Of a DNA stretch of 21,311 nucleotides, positions 1 to 6,793 are shown piece after piece (position 1 is the stretch's first letter; each line of letters begins with the position of its first letter). This DNA comes from a virus. The stretch is from the IMG/VR virus record IMGVR_UViG_3300036760_000501, positions 1-21,311 of that record. One strand, 5' to 3'. The notes below the pieces were generated by a model. It did not search any database. It saw nothing but the letters and a program-made list of their open reading frames with translations, and had not been told where the DNA came from. The position numbers were made by a program, and so were the translations under genes.

Positions 1-135
1 GCAACAGGTCCTCAGGGCGTTACGGGTCCTATCGGTCCTACGGGTGCAACAGGTCCTCAGGGCGTTACGGGTCCTATCGGTCCTACGGGTGCAACAGGTC
101 CTCAGGGCGTTACAGGTCCTATCGGTCCGACGGGT
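1..135 (+). repeat. Three tandem 45-bp collagen-coding repeats
   Basis: The unit is 45 bases (15 codons). Copies lie at 1-45, 46-90 and 91-135. Copies 1 and 2 are identical; copy 3 differs by two third-position changes (acg to aca, cct to ccg), both synonymous. More copies may lie upstream of the window. Near-identical DNA repeats of this kind can gain or lose units by slippage or recombination, which would change stalk length. Confidence 0.9.
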
Positions 136-186
136 CCAAACGCTGTATATGTTGCCGAATATCATTGCTTAGAGATTGAGTATTAA
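1..186 (+). CDS. Collagen-like phage fibre protein, 3' end only
   Basis: The window opens inside this gene; its start lies upstream. The visible 61 codons read as glycine-X-Y triplets ([15 protein letters not shown] units, three of them), then a short non-collagen tail ending in EIEY and a TAA stop. Collagen-like triplets in phages usually form trimeric stalks of tail fibres or capsid decorations, and the neighbouring fibre gene at 278 also has such a stalk, so a fibre role is inferred. The repeat section is much richer in G and C than the rest of the window. The short C-terminal part (about 16 residues) has no domain I recognise. A hairpin follows the stop within 20 bases. Whether the full protein is a fibre, a spike or a decoration protein cannot be decided from this fragment. 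Confidence 0.75.
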   Translation, partial: ATGPQGVTGPIGPTGATGPQGVTGPIGPTGATGPQGVTGPIGPTGPNAVYVAEYHCLEIEY

Positions 187-199
187 TTTTTAGATAAAT

Positions 200-225
200 G
201 AAGGGAGAATTAATTTTCTCCCTTC
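200..225 (+). terminator. Stem-loop after collagen-like gene, terminator-like without U-tract
   Basis: The left arm gaagggaga (200-208) pairs perfectly with tctcccttc (217-225) around an 8-base loop. It starts 13 bases after the stop codon at 186. No run of T follows (the next bases are cccaaaaa), so it may be a weak terminator, a processing site or a 3'-end stabiliser rather than a canonical intrinsic terminator. Confidence 0.55.
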
Positions 226-236
226 CCAAAAATATG

Positions 237-242
237 TATAAT
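237..242 (+). promoter_or_regulatory. Possible -10 promoter element (TATAAT)
   Basis: A perfect TATAAT lies 35 bases before the fibre gene's ATG, between the hairpin at 200-225 and the gene. No good -35 hexamer is visible at the usual distance, and AT-rich DNA produces this hexamer by chance, so this is only a candidate. Confidence 0.25.
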
Positions 243-277
243 ATATTAATCATAAATTTTAAAGAGGAATAAAAATT

Positions 278-2107
278 ATGTCATTTAAAAGAGTTTCTAT
301 ACTTGATGAATTCTCCTGGCAACCATCTGTAAAAAGTAAAGATTTGACTTCTCCTCCTGCAGCTTCTAAAGGAGATAGATATCTTATTATTGATGCTGAA
401 GGCGGAATAGATACTTATACAAAATTAATGTTACATTGTAATGGAGTAGATGCTTCTACTACTTTTACAGATGATTCTTATATTCCGTATACTATAACTC
501 CTACTAATCAAGCACAAATTGATACAGCCGATAAAAAATTTGGTACTGCATCAGGTTTATTTGATGGTACTGCCGATTATTTATCTGCTATTGCTTCTAC
601 TGATTGGAATTTTGATGCAGATTTTACTATAGATTTTTGGTTTAAAACTCCATCAGTTACCTACAATCAAGTTTTAATAAAATCAGTATCAAATCAAAAT
701 TGGACAAGTGCATCAACAAATGATTGGGTTTTAATGCTTGGCGTTGATGGAAGACTTACTCTTTATATCAAAAATGTAGGTTATAGTGGCGGAAATGGCA
801 CTGCTTTATTAAATAACACATGGTATCATATTGCAGTAGTGAGATATGGAACAAGTGTAAAAATATATAGAAATGGTGTAGTAGATGGAACTGCATTAAC
901 TTCTTCTGCTACTTTTGGAAATACACAAGTATTAGAAATAGGAAGAATTGAAACTAATGCATCAGTAAAAGATATTTATGGTTGGGTAGATGAACTTAGA
1001 ATATCAAAGGGAATAGCCAGATGGACTACTAATTTTACCCCACCTACAGAAGAATATAGTGGCGAAACCGAATGGGTAGGTCATAATAATTCAATTACTT
1101 ATTACGACGGAAGTAATTGGCAATTTATTTCTCCAATAGAAGGAATGATTTGTTGGATAAATGATGAGAATAAATATTATAAATATGATGGAAGTATTTG
1201 GTCTGAATATATTGGTCAGGCTGGTCCTACAGGTCCGACAGGTGCAACAGGTCCCACAGGTCCTACAGGTCCGACTGGTCCTACAGGTGCGACGGGTGCA
1301 GGATATCCTAATGATGGAACAGTAAATCCAACTAATCTTCTTACTAACGGTGATTTTGAAAGTTGGAGTGCTGGTACTACAGTTGCTCCTGATGGTTGGA
1401 CATTGGCAGGAGCAGGGGCAAGTATAGCGAGAGAAGCGACGATTATTAAATTAGGGACATATTCGGCAAAAATCACAAGAAGTGGAGCTGATTGTTTTTG
1501 TTATCAAAATATAGAAAGTATTAAGGGACTTAATTATTGGGCAAATAGAACTATTACTTTAGGTTGTTGGGTATATGCGACAGTAGCAAATCGAGCCAGA
1601 ATTGTTATTAATGATGGAGATATTAATGGTAGTGATTATCATCCAGGTGATTCTTCATGGCATTTTTTAACAGTTACACATACAATTAAAAATGGAGAAT
1701 CCCTTGTTAGATTAATGCCAGTAATAGATAATGGAGATACATCAGCTTATTTTGACGGTGCAATGTGTGTAGAAGGTTCATCTATTTTTGCTTTTAGTCC
1801 GAAACCAGCACAGGATATAATGGGAGCAAAAGTATGGGTAAATTATAATGGTATTACCAAAACTATTTTGTCTTCATTTAATGTTTCAAGTGTTACTTAT
1901 AATTCAGTTGGAAATTATACTATTAATTTTATTAATGCAATGCCAGATGATAAATATGGAGTTTTATTTTCATCTGATAAAACTATAACAGAATTAGATT
2001 GTAATGACCAAAGTGCAGGTAGATATTCAGGGTATATAATTGTTACACATAAAGAAAATAATGTGGCAGCAGAAGCAGCACCAATAATGGTAGTAATATT
2101 TAGATAA
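278..2107 (+). CDS. Mosaic tail fibre / receptor-binding protein with LamG and collagen-like stalk
   Basis: 609 residues, start supported by aaagagga about 9 bases upstream. Domains in order: residues 19-42 (LTSPPAASKGDRYLI) look like the first half of a DUF2793-type fibre domain; 43-261 are a LamG / concanavalin-A-like lectin fold (FDGTADYLS, FTIDFWFKT, WYHIAVVR, GWVDELRISKGIARW); 263-310 resume the DUF2793-like pattern (WVGHNNSITYYDGSNWQFI, GMICWINDENKYYKYDG); 316-341 are collagen-like GXT triplets; 347-505 resemble a carbohydrate-binding jelly roll (NLLTNGDFESWS, YFDGAMCVEGSS); 508-609 resemble a fibre-tip domain common in phage tail fibres (WVNYNG, SSFNVSSVTYN, YTINF, AMPDDKYGV). The protein probably binds host surface sugars. 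DNA 404-524 is identical to 21191-21311, so the lectin part appears to be a shared module. Domain names come from pattern recognition; exact receptor unknown. Confidence 0.85.
   Translation: MSFKRVSILDEFSWQPSVKSKDLTSPPAASKGDRYLIIDAEGGIDTYTKLMLHCNGVDASTTFTDDSYIPYTITPTNQAQIDTADKKFGTASGLFDGTADYLSAIASTDWNFDADFTIDFWFKTPSVTYNQVLIKSVSNQNWTSASTNDWVLMLGVDGRLTLYIKNVGYSGGNGTALLNNTWYHIAVVRYGTSVKIYRNGVVDGTALTSSATFGNTQVLEIGRIETNASVKDIYGWVDELRISKGIARWTTNFTPPTEEYSGETEWVGHNNSITYYDGSNWQFISPIEGMICWINDENKYYKYDGSIWSEYIGQAGPTGPTGATGPTGPTGPTGPTGATGAGYPNDGTVNPTNLLTNGDFESWSAGTTVAPDGWTLAGAGASIAREATIIKLGTYSAKITRSGADCFCYQNIESIKGLNYWANRTITLGCWVYATVANRARIVINDGDINGSDYHPGDSSWHFLTVTHTIKNGESLVRLMPVIDNGDTSAYFDGAMCVEGSSIFAFSPKPAQDIMGAKVWVNYNGITKTILSSFNVSSVTYNSVGNYTINFINAMPDDKYGVLFSSDKTITELDCNDQSAGRYSGYIIVTHKENNVAAEAAPIMVVIFR
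404..524 (+). repeat. 121-bp direct repeat, copy 1 (LamG module in fibre gene)
   Basis: Every base of 404-524 matches 21191-21311. The repeat begins exactly at codon 43 of the fibre gene and stays in reading phase in both copies. Flanking DNA upstream differs at once. The right-hand limit is unknown because copy 2 runs into the window end. Confidence 0.97.
1223..1300 (+). repeat. Collagen-like GXT coding tract inside fibre gene
   Basis: Twenty-six codons (residues 316-341) dominated by GPT and GAT triplets, built from ggtcct/ggtccg, acr and gcr codons. It is shorter and less regular than the tract at 1-135 but uses similar words (gcaacaggtcc occurs in both). It likely forms a trimeric stalk joining the lectin part to the C-terminal domains. 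Confidence 0.85.
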
Positions 2108-2139
2108 AAGGAATATAAAATTATAGAAAGTAGGAAACA

Positions 2140-2859
2140 ATGACAAGTAAGGAACGATTAATAAAAAGACTAAAATCTCTAAAACAATATAAAGACCTTT
2201 CTCAAGATGAATTGGAGAAAGTAGTAGATAAAAAACTTGAAGAAGATGAGTTAATCAATTCTTTTGTAGGGTTGAATGAAAAAGAAAAAGAAAAAGCCCT
2301 ACAGCTCTACGACAAATACATAGGTGAAAATTCTTTTGAGAATCTAGCAGAAAAAAGTTCTTTGACAAATTTAGTATATTTGGAAGCCTTAAACGACCGA
2401 ATCAAGCTCTTCATCGAAAAGGAAGATAAGAATAAAGATGGAGCTGTTCCTATTCAAATGGTAGAACAACTTATCTCCAATAATGAACAGATAATGAAAT
2501 TGAAAGACCAATTAGGGATGATGAAGGATAAAACTAATAACTCTTTTATAGTTGCATGGGAAGAATTAAAGAAAAAAGCACTGACATACTACAGCGAACA
2601 TTGTGGGTCTACAATTGTAAAATGTCCGTATTGTCAACAACTATTTCATTTATTGATGAATATTGATAATTTGACAGCAGAAAAAAGTTCATTCTTTAAA
2701 GGTACGATGCTTTATAATTTACCACTACTCAATCTTTATCACCAAAAACGCATTACTAAAGAAGAAGTAGCTGATATATTGGGAGTACATGCTAAATATG
2801 TTGATTTTATATATTCTAACCTTTATTTAAAGGAATTGAGTAAAAATGAAGAGAAATAG
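2140..2859 (+). CDS. Protein of unknown role with zinc-type motif; possible small terminase-like
   Basis: 239 residues, mostly helical and strongly charged, with a taggaaa site before the ATG. The first 130 residues read as helices with coiled-coil character (many K, E and L). Around residues 154-170 the cluster HC...CPYCQQLFH could hold a zinc ion. Residues 204-228 (ITKEEVADILGVHAKYVDFIY) look like a helix-turn-helix. It lies directly upstream of the portal region, where many phages keep the small terminase, and a DNA-binding helical protein would suit that role, but I do not recognise the family. The large terminase is more than 10 kb away, which weakens the argument. It is the only gene here ending in TAG. 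Its last 14 bases overlap the following HNH gene. Confidence 0.6.
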   Translation: MTSKERLIKRLKSLKQYKDLSQDELEKVVDKKLEEDELINSFVGLNEKEKEKALQLYDKYIGENSFENLAEKSSLTNLVYLEALNDRIKLFIEKEDKNKDGAVPIQMVEQLISNNEQIMKLKDQLGMMKDKTNNSFIVAWEELKKKALTYYSEHCGSTIVKCPYCQQLFHLLMNIDNLTAEKSSFFKGTMLYNLPLLNLYHQKRITKEEVADILGVHAKYVDFIYSNLYLKELSKNEEK

Positions 2860-3412
2860 ATGTATTGACTGTAAAAAATTACTGGGAATTAAATCTTTTT
2901 GGAAACATACAAAAAGGTGTCGAAAATGCTATGCTAAATGGTTTAAAATTTCTTCTAATAATTCTAATTTTAAACATGGAGAAACATTAAAAAATCATCA
3001 TTGTATTATTTGTAGAATAAATAAGATTTGTTATAATAATTTTATTGATGGAACTAGAAAATGTCGTTCTTGTGCTAGTAAAGAAATATTTAAAAATCCA
3101 AAGAAAAACCCTTGGTTTATTCATGGAAATGGAAGAAATCCCTATTCCACTGAATTTAATAATAATTTAAAGGAAAAAATCAGAAACAGAGATAAATATC
3201 AATGTAAAAAATGCAATAAAATACAAGAACAGGAATTAAAAGATTTGCATATAAAATTAGCAGTTCATCACATAGATTATAATAAGAAAAATTGTAATGA
3301 GAATAATTTAATTACTTTATGCCACAATTGTCATTCTACAACAAAAGGAAATAGAAAGTATTGGAAAAAATTTTATAGTGCCAAAATTTTAACTATAAAA
3401 GAAAAGGAGTAA
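2846..3412 (+). CDS. Free-standing HNH homing-type endonuclease with zinc ribbons
   Basis: 188 residues. The N-terminal half carries paired CxxC knuckles (C6/C9 with C25/C28, C53/C56 with C73/C76), probably DNA-binding zinc ribbons. The C-terminal half is a clear HNH nuclease: the LKEKIRNRDKYQC lead-in at 108-120, C120/C123, HH at 141-142, N154 and C159/C162 in AVHHIDYNKKNCNENNLITLCHNC. Such proteins nick or cut DNA at a target site and spread their own gene into lacking genomes. The gene overlaps the previous gene by 14 bases and ends 4 bases before the portal gene. Its last codons (aag gag taa) form the portal Shine-Dalgarno site. It is visibly richer in A and T than its neighbours and is related to the HNH protein at 13025. 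A role as a packaging-associated HNH is less likely given the zinc ribbons. Confidence 0.88.
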   Translation: MKRNRCIDCKKLLGIKSFWKHTKRCRKCYAKWFKISSNNSNFKHGETLKNHHCIICRINKICYNNFIDGTRKCRSCASKEIFKNPKKNPWFIHGNGRNPYSTEFNNNLKEKIRNRDKYQCKKCNKIQEQELKDLHIKLAVHHIDYNKKNCNENNLITLCHNCHSTTKGNRKYWKKFYSAKILTIKEKE

Positions 3413-3416
3413 TAAT

Positions 3417-5102
3417 ATGGCTAACGCACTTCCAATGTTTGAACAATTTCTCAATTACTTATATCAGACTGGAGAAATCTCTGTACCAGAAAATTATCAT
3501 GAGAGATGTGGTAAAGTGGAAGAGATGTTGGATAACGATATTTCTGGAATGGTCAATTCTCTTTTAGATTATGCTGTGAATTCATCTTCTGAAGCGAATT
3601 ATAGAGTAGAATGTTCTGAACCTACTCTTCAGAAATTATTGAATCTCTGGTTAGACCAGATTAATTTAGAGATTAAAGGCATCCCCACTGGTCTCCAGGC
3701 TCTTTCTACCGAATATTTCAGAGAAAGGTGGGAAGGTTCTTCGTTTTGTATTTTGAGAATAAAAGACTGGCAAAAAATTACAGCAGATAATATTACAATT
3801 GAAGTACCTACTACAATGTGGTTTGTAAATGGTGGTTCTATTTATGTTACTAGACCCAAAGATAAAAATTATCAATTGGGTTCTGACAAATATTATTTAG
3901 ATAAAGAAGCAAAAGTTGAAATTCCAGAAAATAAAAAAGAAAAAATAATTATACAAAAACCTTATGATAGATGGTTCGACCAATATTCAACACCCTACCT
4001 TATTAGAAAAGGTGTATATAAAAATTGGTTAGCTATGAAAACATTACAGGATAAATCTGATGAAGTAATAGCTAAGATTTTACCTTATTTATTTTTAATC
4101 TCAAAAGGTACCGAAAATATGTTTATACAGGGTGAAGTTGATTATTCCGATGAAGAGTTAAAGACCTTGACTGACAATTTTAAGGACCAACTTGAAAAAT
4201 ATAAAGGACAAAGAGGGGGAACTCCACTGAATGCAGTTCCTTTTGACCAAAAATATGAACATTTAATTCCTGATTTAAGAAATATTCTAACTGAGGAACT
4301 ATATCGTCAGGGAGTCAGGGCTATGTTAGCTGGTCTTGGATTTATTGATATGTTAGAAATCACTCCTTCCAGACAAGAAGATAGATTGAATCCAAAACCA
4401 TTTTTAGCAGAAGTTAATAATGGAGTGGCTGGCTTTAAAGCTATGTTATTAGAAACAATTTATTTAATAATAGATAGAAATAAAGCAAGTCATCGTAAAT
4501 TATTTAGTGATTCAGGAAAAATTATAGTTATAAATTCTCCACTGAAAATTAATACAGAGAAAATACTTGATGCTATTCGTTCTGGATTTGACAGAGGTAC
4601 TTTAAGTTTACAATCTTATACAGAAACATTAGGATTTGATTATCCAACAGAGAAAGAACTGAGAAGTAAAGAATTAGAAAATGGTGATGAAGATTTAATG
4701 TATCCTCATATGATTCAGAATACCGAAAAGGACCCAAATACTAATGTTCAACCTTCGAAACCACAGAATCCGAAAAATGAAAATCAGAATAAATTAAAAA
4801 ATACACCAGAAACAAAAACAAAGACTGCTGAAGTGATTAATGAACCTATAGACCCAAATTTAGAAGTAATAAATCCCAATGAGTTAGAAATGGCTCCTTA
4901 TGATAAATCCAACCCCCCAGCATTTTTAAAGAAATATCCTGCTGGAGCTATTGATGTATTTATTACTGTATTTAATGAATCTTATCCAAAAGGAGAAGAT
5001 TATGCCTTCCCAGTGGCTTGGACAGCATTAAAAAGATGGATGAAAAAACATGGTTATCATAAAGAAGGTGAGAAATGGGTAAAATCTCAGGAGATAAAAT
5101 AA
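3417..5102 (+). CDS. Portal protein with C-terminal ChaB-like domain
   Basis: 561 residues. The body matches the phage portal pattern: an N-terminal helical region (MLDNDISGMVNSLLDYAV), a beta-rich wing with FRERWEGSSFCILRIKDW, a long stem-helix region (KTLQDKSDEVIAKILPYLFLISKG) and a crown-like helical part after residue 290. Portals form the dodecameric ring through which DNA enters the head and on which the neck is built. The last 62 residues (500-561, with AWTALKRWMKKHGYHKEGEKW) resemble the small ChaB domain, which turns up in phage head proteins with unknown role. Residues 474-482 are INEPIDPNL, also found at residues 14-22 of the capsid protein. Its ribosome site is inside the HNH gene just before it. 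The TAA stop shares its last A with the next ATG. Confidence 0.85.
   Translation: MANALPMFEQFLNYLYQTGEISVPENYHERCGKVEEMLDNDISGMVNSLLDYAVNSSSEANYRVECSEPTLQKLLNLWLDQINLEIKGIPTGLQALSTEYFRERWEGSSFCILRIKDWQKITADNITIEVPTTMWFVNGGSIYVTRPKDKNYQLGSDKYYLDKEAKVEIPENKKEKIIIQKPYDRWFDQYSTPYLIRKGVYKNWLAMKTLQDKSDEVIAKILPYLFLISKGTENMFIQGEVDYSDEELKTLTDNFKDQLEKYKGQRGGTPLNAVPFDQKYEHLIPDLRNILTEELYRQGVRAMLAGLGFIDMLEITPSRQEDRLNPKPFLAEVNNGVAGFKAMLLETIYLIIDRNKASHRKLFSDSGKIIVINSPLKINTEKILDAIRSGFDRGTLSLQSYTETLGFDYPTEKELRSKELENGDEDLMYPHMIQNTEKDPNTNVQPSKPQNPKNENQNKLKNTPETKTKTAEVINEPIDPNLEVINPNELEMAPYDKSNPPAFLKKYPAGAIDVFITVFNESYPKGEDYAFPVAWTALKRWMKKHGYHKEGEKWVKSQEIK
4836..4862 (+). other. Shared-peptide segment INEPIDPNL, portal copy
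   Basis: Codons 474-482 of the portal gene encode INEPIDPNL. The same nine residues are encoded at 6833-6859 near the start of the capsid gene. The two DNA stretches differ at four of 27 positions, all third-position synonymous changes. Both copies are followed within about 10 residues by a P-x-E-L or P-N-E-L stretch. Confidence 0.9.
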
Positions 5103-6706
5103 TGGATAATAAAAAATTAATAGCGGAAGCATTACTTGATTTAGCAAAAAACTCTTTAACTACTATTATCGAGGTATCTGATGATAAAGAATTAATTGCT
5201 GCTGCTAAAATAATAGGAATAGTAGTTCCATCACCCGATTTGGCAGTATTAAAAACGGTTTATGCCGAAATAGATAAGGCAAATAGGAATGGAGTTGTTT
5301 TACCAAAAAATGCAGTAGAAAAAGGATTACCTACATTAATTGGTAAACAGATAAACTGGGAACATGAAGGTGCTGGAAGAATTTGTGGATATATTATTGA
5401 TGCAAAAATAAATGAAAATAAAATCGAGATAATTGGTGTAGTATTTAAATCTTTATTTCCAGATGAGATGGTAGGAGTCAAAGAGAAATTTGCAGATAAA
5501 GAGTTAGCAGTTTCTTTTGAAATCTGGAATCGAAATCCCGAAGATGGAGAATCAGTAGTACACGAATTAGCAAATGGTTTTCGTTCTATTGACCCCATTA
5601 TATTTCATGGTTGCGGTTTACTTTTAGCGAATCAACCAGCTTGTCCTAAAGCCATAGTATATAAATTAATAGCAAGCAAAGAAATCGAAGCAGCAGAAAA
5701 AATAGTAGATAAAATATTTGAAGAGAACTTAATTTGTGCAAGTATGGCTATAGAAGAGCCAAAGTGCAAAAATTGTACATCTTGTACATGCGAAAAGGAG
5801 GGACAAAAAGTGGAAGAAATAAAGTTAGAAGAGATTTTAGTCAATGATTATGAAGGCGGAGAAATAGAGGAAGCTGCGAAATTAACTACTGAACAACGTA
5901 ATGCATTACCTGATAGTGATTTTGCGTTGATTCAGGAAAGAGATGGTAAAAAGGTTCGTAGATTCCCAATTAATGATGAAGCACATGTTAGAAATGCTCT
6001 TGCTCGTTTGCCCCAGGCAAAAGACATAACAGAGGAAGAGAGAACAAGTGCACTGGCAAAGATTTTGAAAAAAGCCAAAGCATTGAATATGACAGAATTG
6101 TTAAAGAAATATGAAAAATCTTCCGAAGAAACCCAGACTGAAGTTAAAACAGAGGAAACCAAGCCAGTAGATGCTGGTGTTGAAACGAAACCTGTAGAAA
6201 CAAAAGTCGAAGAAACGAAGGAAGAAATTAAAACAGAAGCTGTTTTCTCACCTATTGACAAAAAAGTTGTATGTGTCGTAAATGAAGAGACAACCACTAT
6301 AACTGATACAATGGATGGTAAAGTTGAAAGAAAAGGCATGAGGAAAACTACTAGAAAATTCGACGATGGTACTGAAGAAGTATTTGCAGAAGAATTTCAA
6401 GCAGTAAGTACTTATACTCAGGCTCAAGTCGATGAGCAAGTTAATACTGCAAAATCCGAAAAGGATGCAGAAATTACTGCTCTAAAAGTTGAGCATGATA
6501 AAACCTTACAGGCTAAAGATGAAGAATTAAAAAATAAAAATACAGAACTTGAGCAAAAGACTCAAGAGATTGCTAAGTTGACGGTAGTCGAAGAGCCCAA
6601 AACAGAAAAGATAATGACTGTCGGGGCTGTTGAGACAGAAAAAATTAGTGAAATAAAAAGGCAAGCAAAAAAAATCAATGATATAATTGCTTCCAAACAT
6701 AGTTAA
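5102..6706 (+). CDS. Prohead protease fused to scaffold-like coiled coil
   Basis: 534 residues from the ATG at 5102, chosen because caggag lies 8 bases before it and its A is the last base of the portal TAA. A start at 5075 would have no well-spaced site. Residues 60-185 look like the herpes/HK97-type prohead protease fold: NWEHEG with candidate catalytic His88 and ELAVSFEI with candidate Ser138. A Cys cluster at 222-230 (CKNCTSCTC) may bind metal. Residues 262-330 match a module frequent in phage protease/structural proteins (LTTEQRNALPDSDFAL, RRFPINDEAHVRNALARL). A repetitive T/E/K-rich linker (340-380) leads to a long coiled coil (about 440-495) typical of scaffolds. It probably guides capsid assembly and then cleaves the scaffold. 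Gene order, between portal and capsid, agrees. Confidence 0.82.
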   Translation: MDNKKLIAEALLDLAKNSLTTIIEVSDDKELIAAAKIIGIVVPSPDLAVLKTVYAEIDKANRNGVVLPKNAVEKGLPTLIGKQINWEHEGAGRICGYIIDAKINENKIEIIGVVFKSLFPDEMVGVKEKFADKELAVSFEIWNRNPEDGESVVHELANGFRSIDPIIFHGCGLLLANQPACPKAIVYKLIASKEIEAAEKIVDKIFEENLICASMAIEEPKCKNCTSCTCEKEGQKVEEIKLEEILVNDYEGGEIEEAAKLTTEQRNALPDSDFALIQERDGKKVRRFPINDEAHVRNALARLPQAKDITEEERTSALAKILKKAKALNMTELLKKYEKSSEETQTEVKTEETKPVDAGVETKPVETKVEETKEEIKTEAVFSPIDKKVVCVVNEETTTITDTMDGKVERKGMRKTTRKFDDGTEEVFAEEFQAVSTYTQAQVDEQVNTAKSEKDAEITALKVEHDKTLQAKDEELKNKNTELEQKTQEIAKLTVVEEPKTEKIMTVGAVETEKISEIKRQAKKINDIIASKHS

Positions 6707-6793
6707 TCCCCCTAAGATAAGGGAGAGATAAGCAAAAGGTATAAGCCTAGCTTAAAGATAGAACAAAAAAAAAAAAGAAAAAGGAGAACTAAA
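6707..6793 (+). promoter_or_regulatory. A-rich leader and strong ribosome site of the capsid gene
   Basis: This 87-base spacer holds a run of 12 A residues (6765-6776), then gaaa and a strong aaggag (6781-6786) placed 7 bases before the capsid ATG. A-rich leaders keep mRNA unstructured and favour ribosome loading, which fits the most heavily made virion protein. A 4-bp inverted repeat near 6710-6723 is too weak to call a terminator. No convincing promoter was seen. Confidence 0.45.

Noticed and set aside
1-135. CRISPR array
   Set aside because: The 45-base units are directly tandem without spacers and are in-frame collagen codons.
1216-1476. Antisense open frame of 86 codons with PVGPVGPV repeats
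   Set aside because: It is the mirror of the collagen-coding tract on the + strand; repeat DNA lacks stops in several frames. No ribosome site.
5075-5101. Upstream ATG for the protease gene
   Set aside because: Its only Shine-Dalgarno-like bases end two bases before the ATG. ATG 5102 has caggag at good spacing and shares an A with the portal stop.
5260-6439. Several antisense open frames opposite the protease/scaffold gene
   Set aside because: They lie inside a strongly supported + strand gene, lack ribosome sites and look like low-complexity shadows (S/F-rich).
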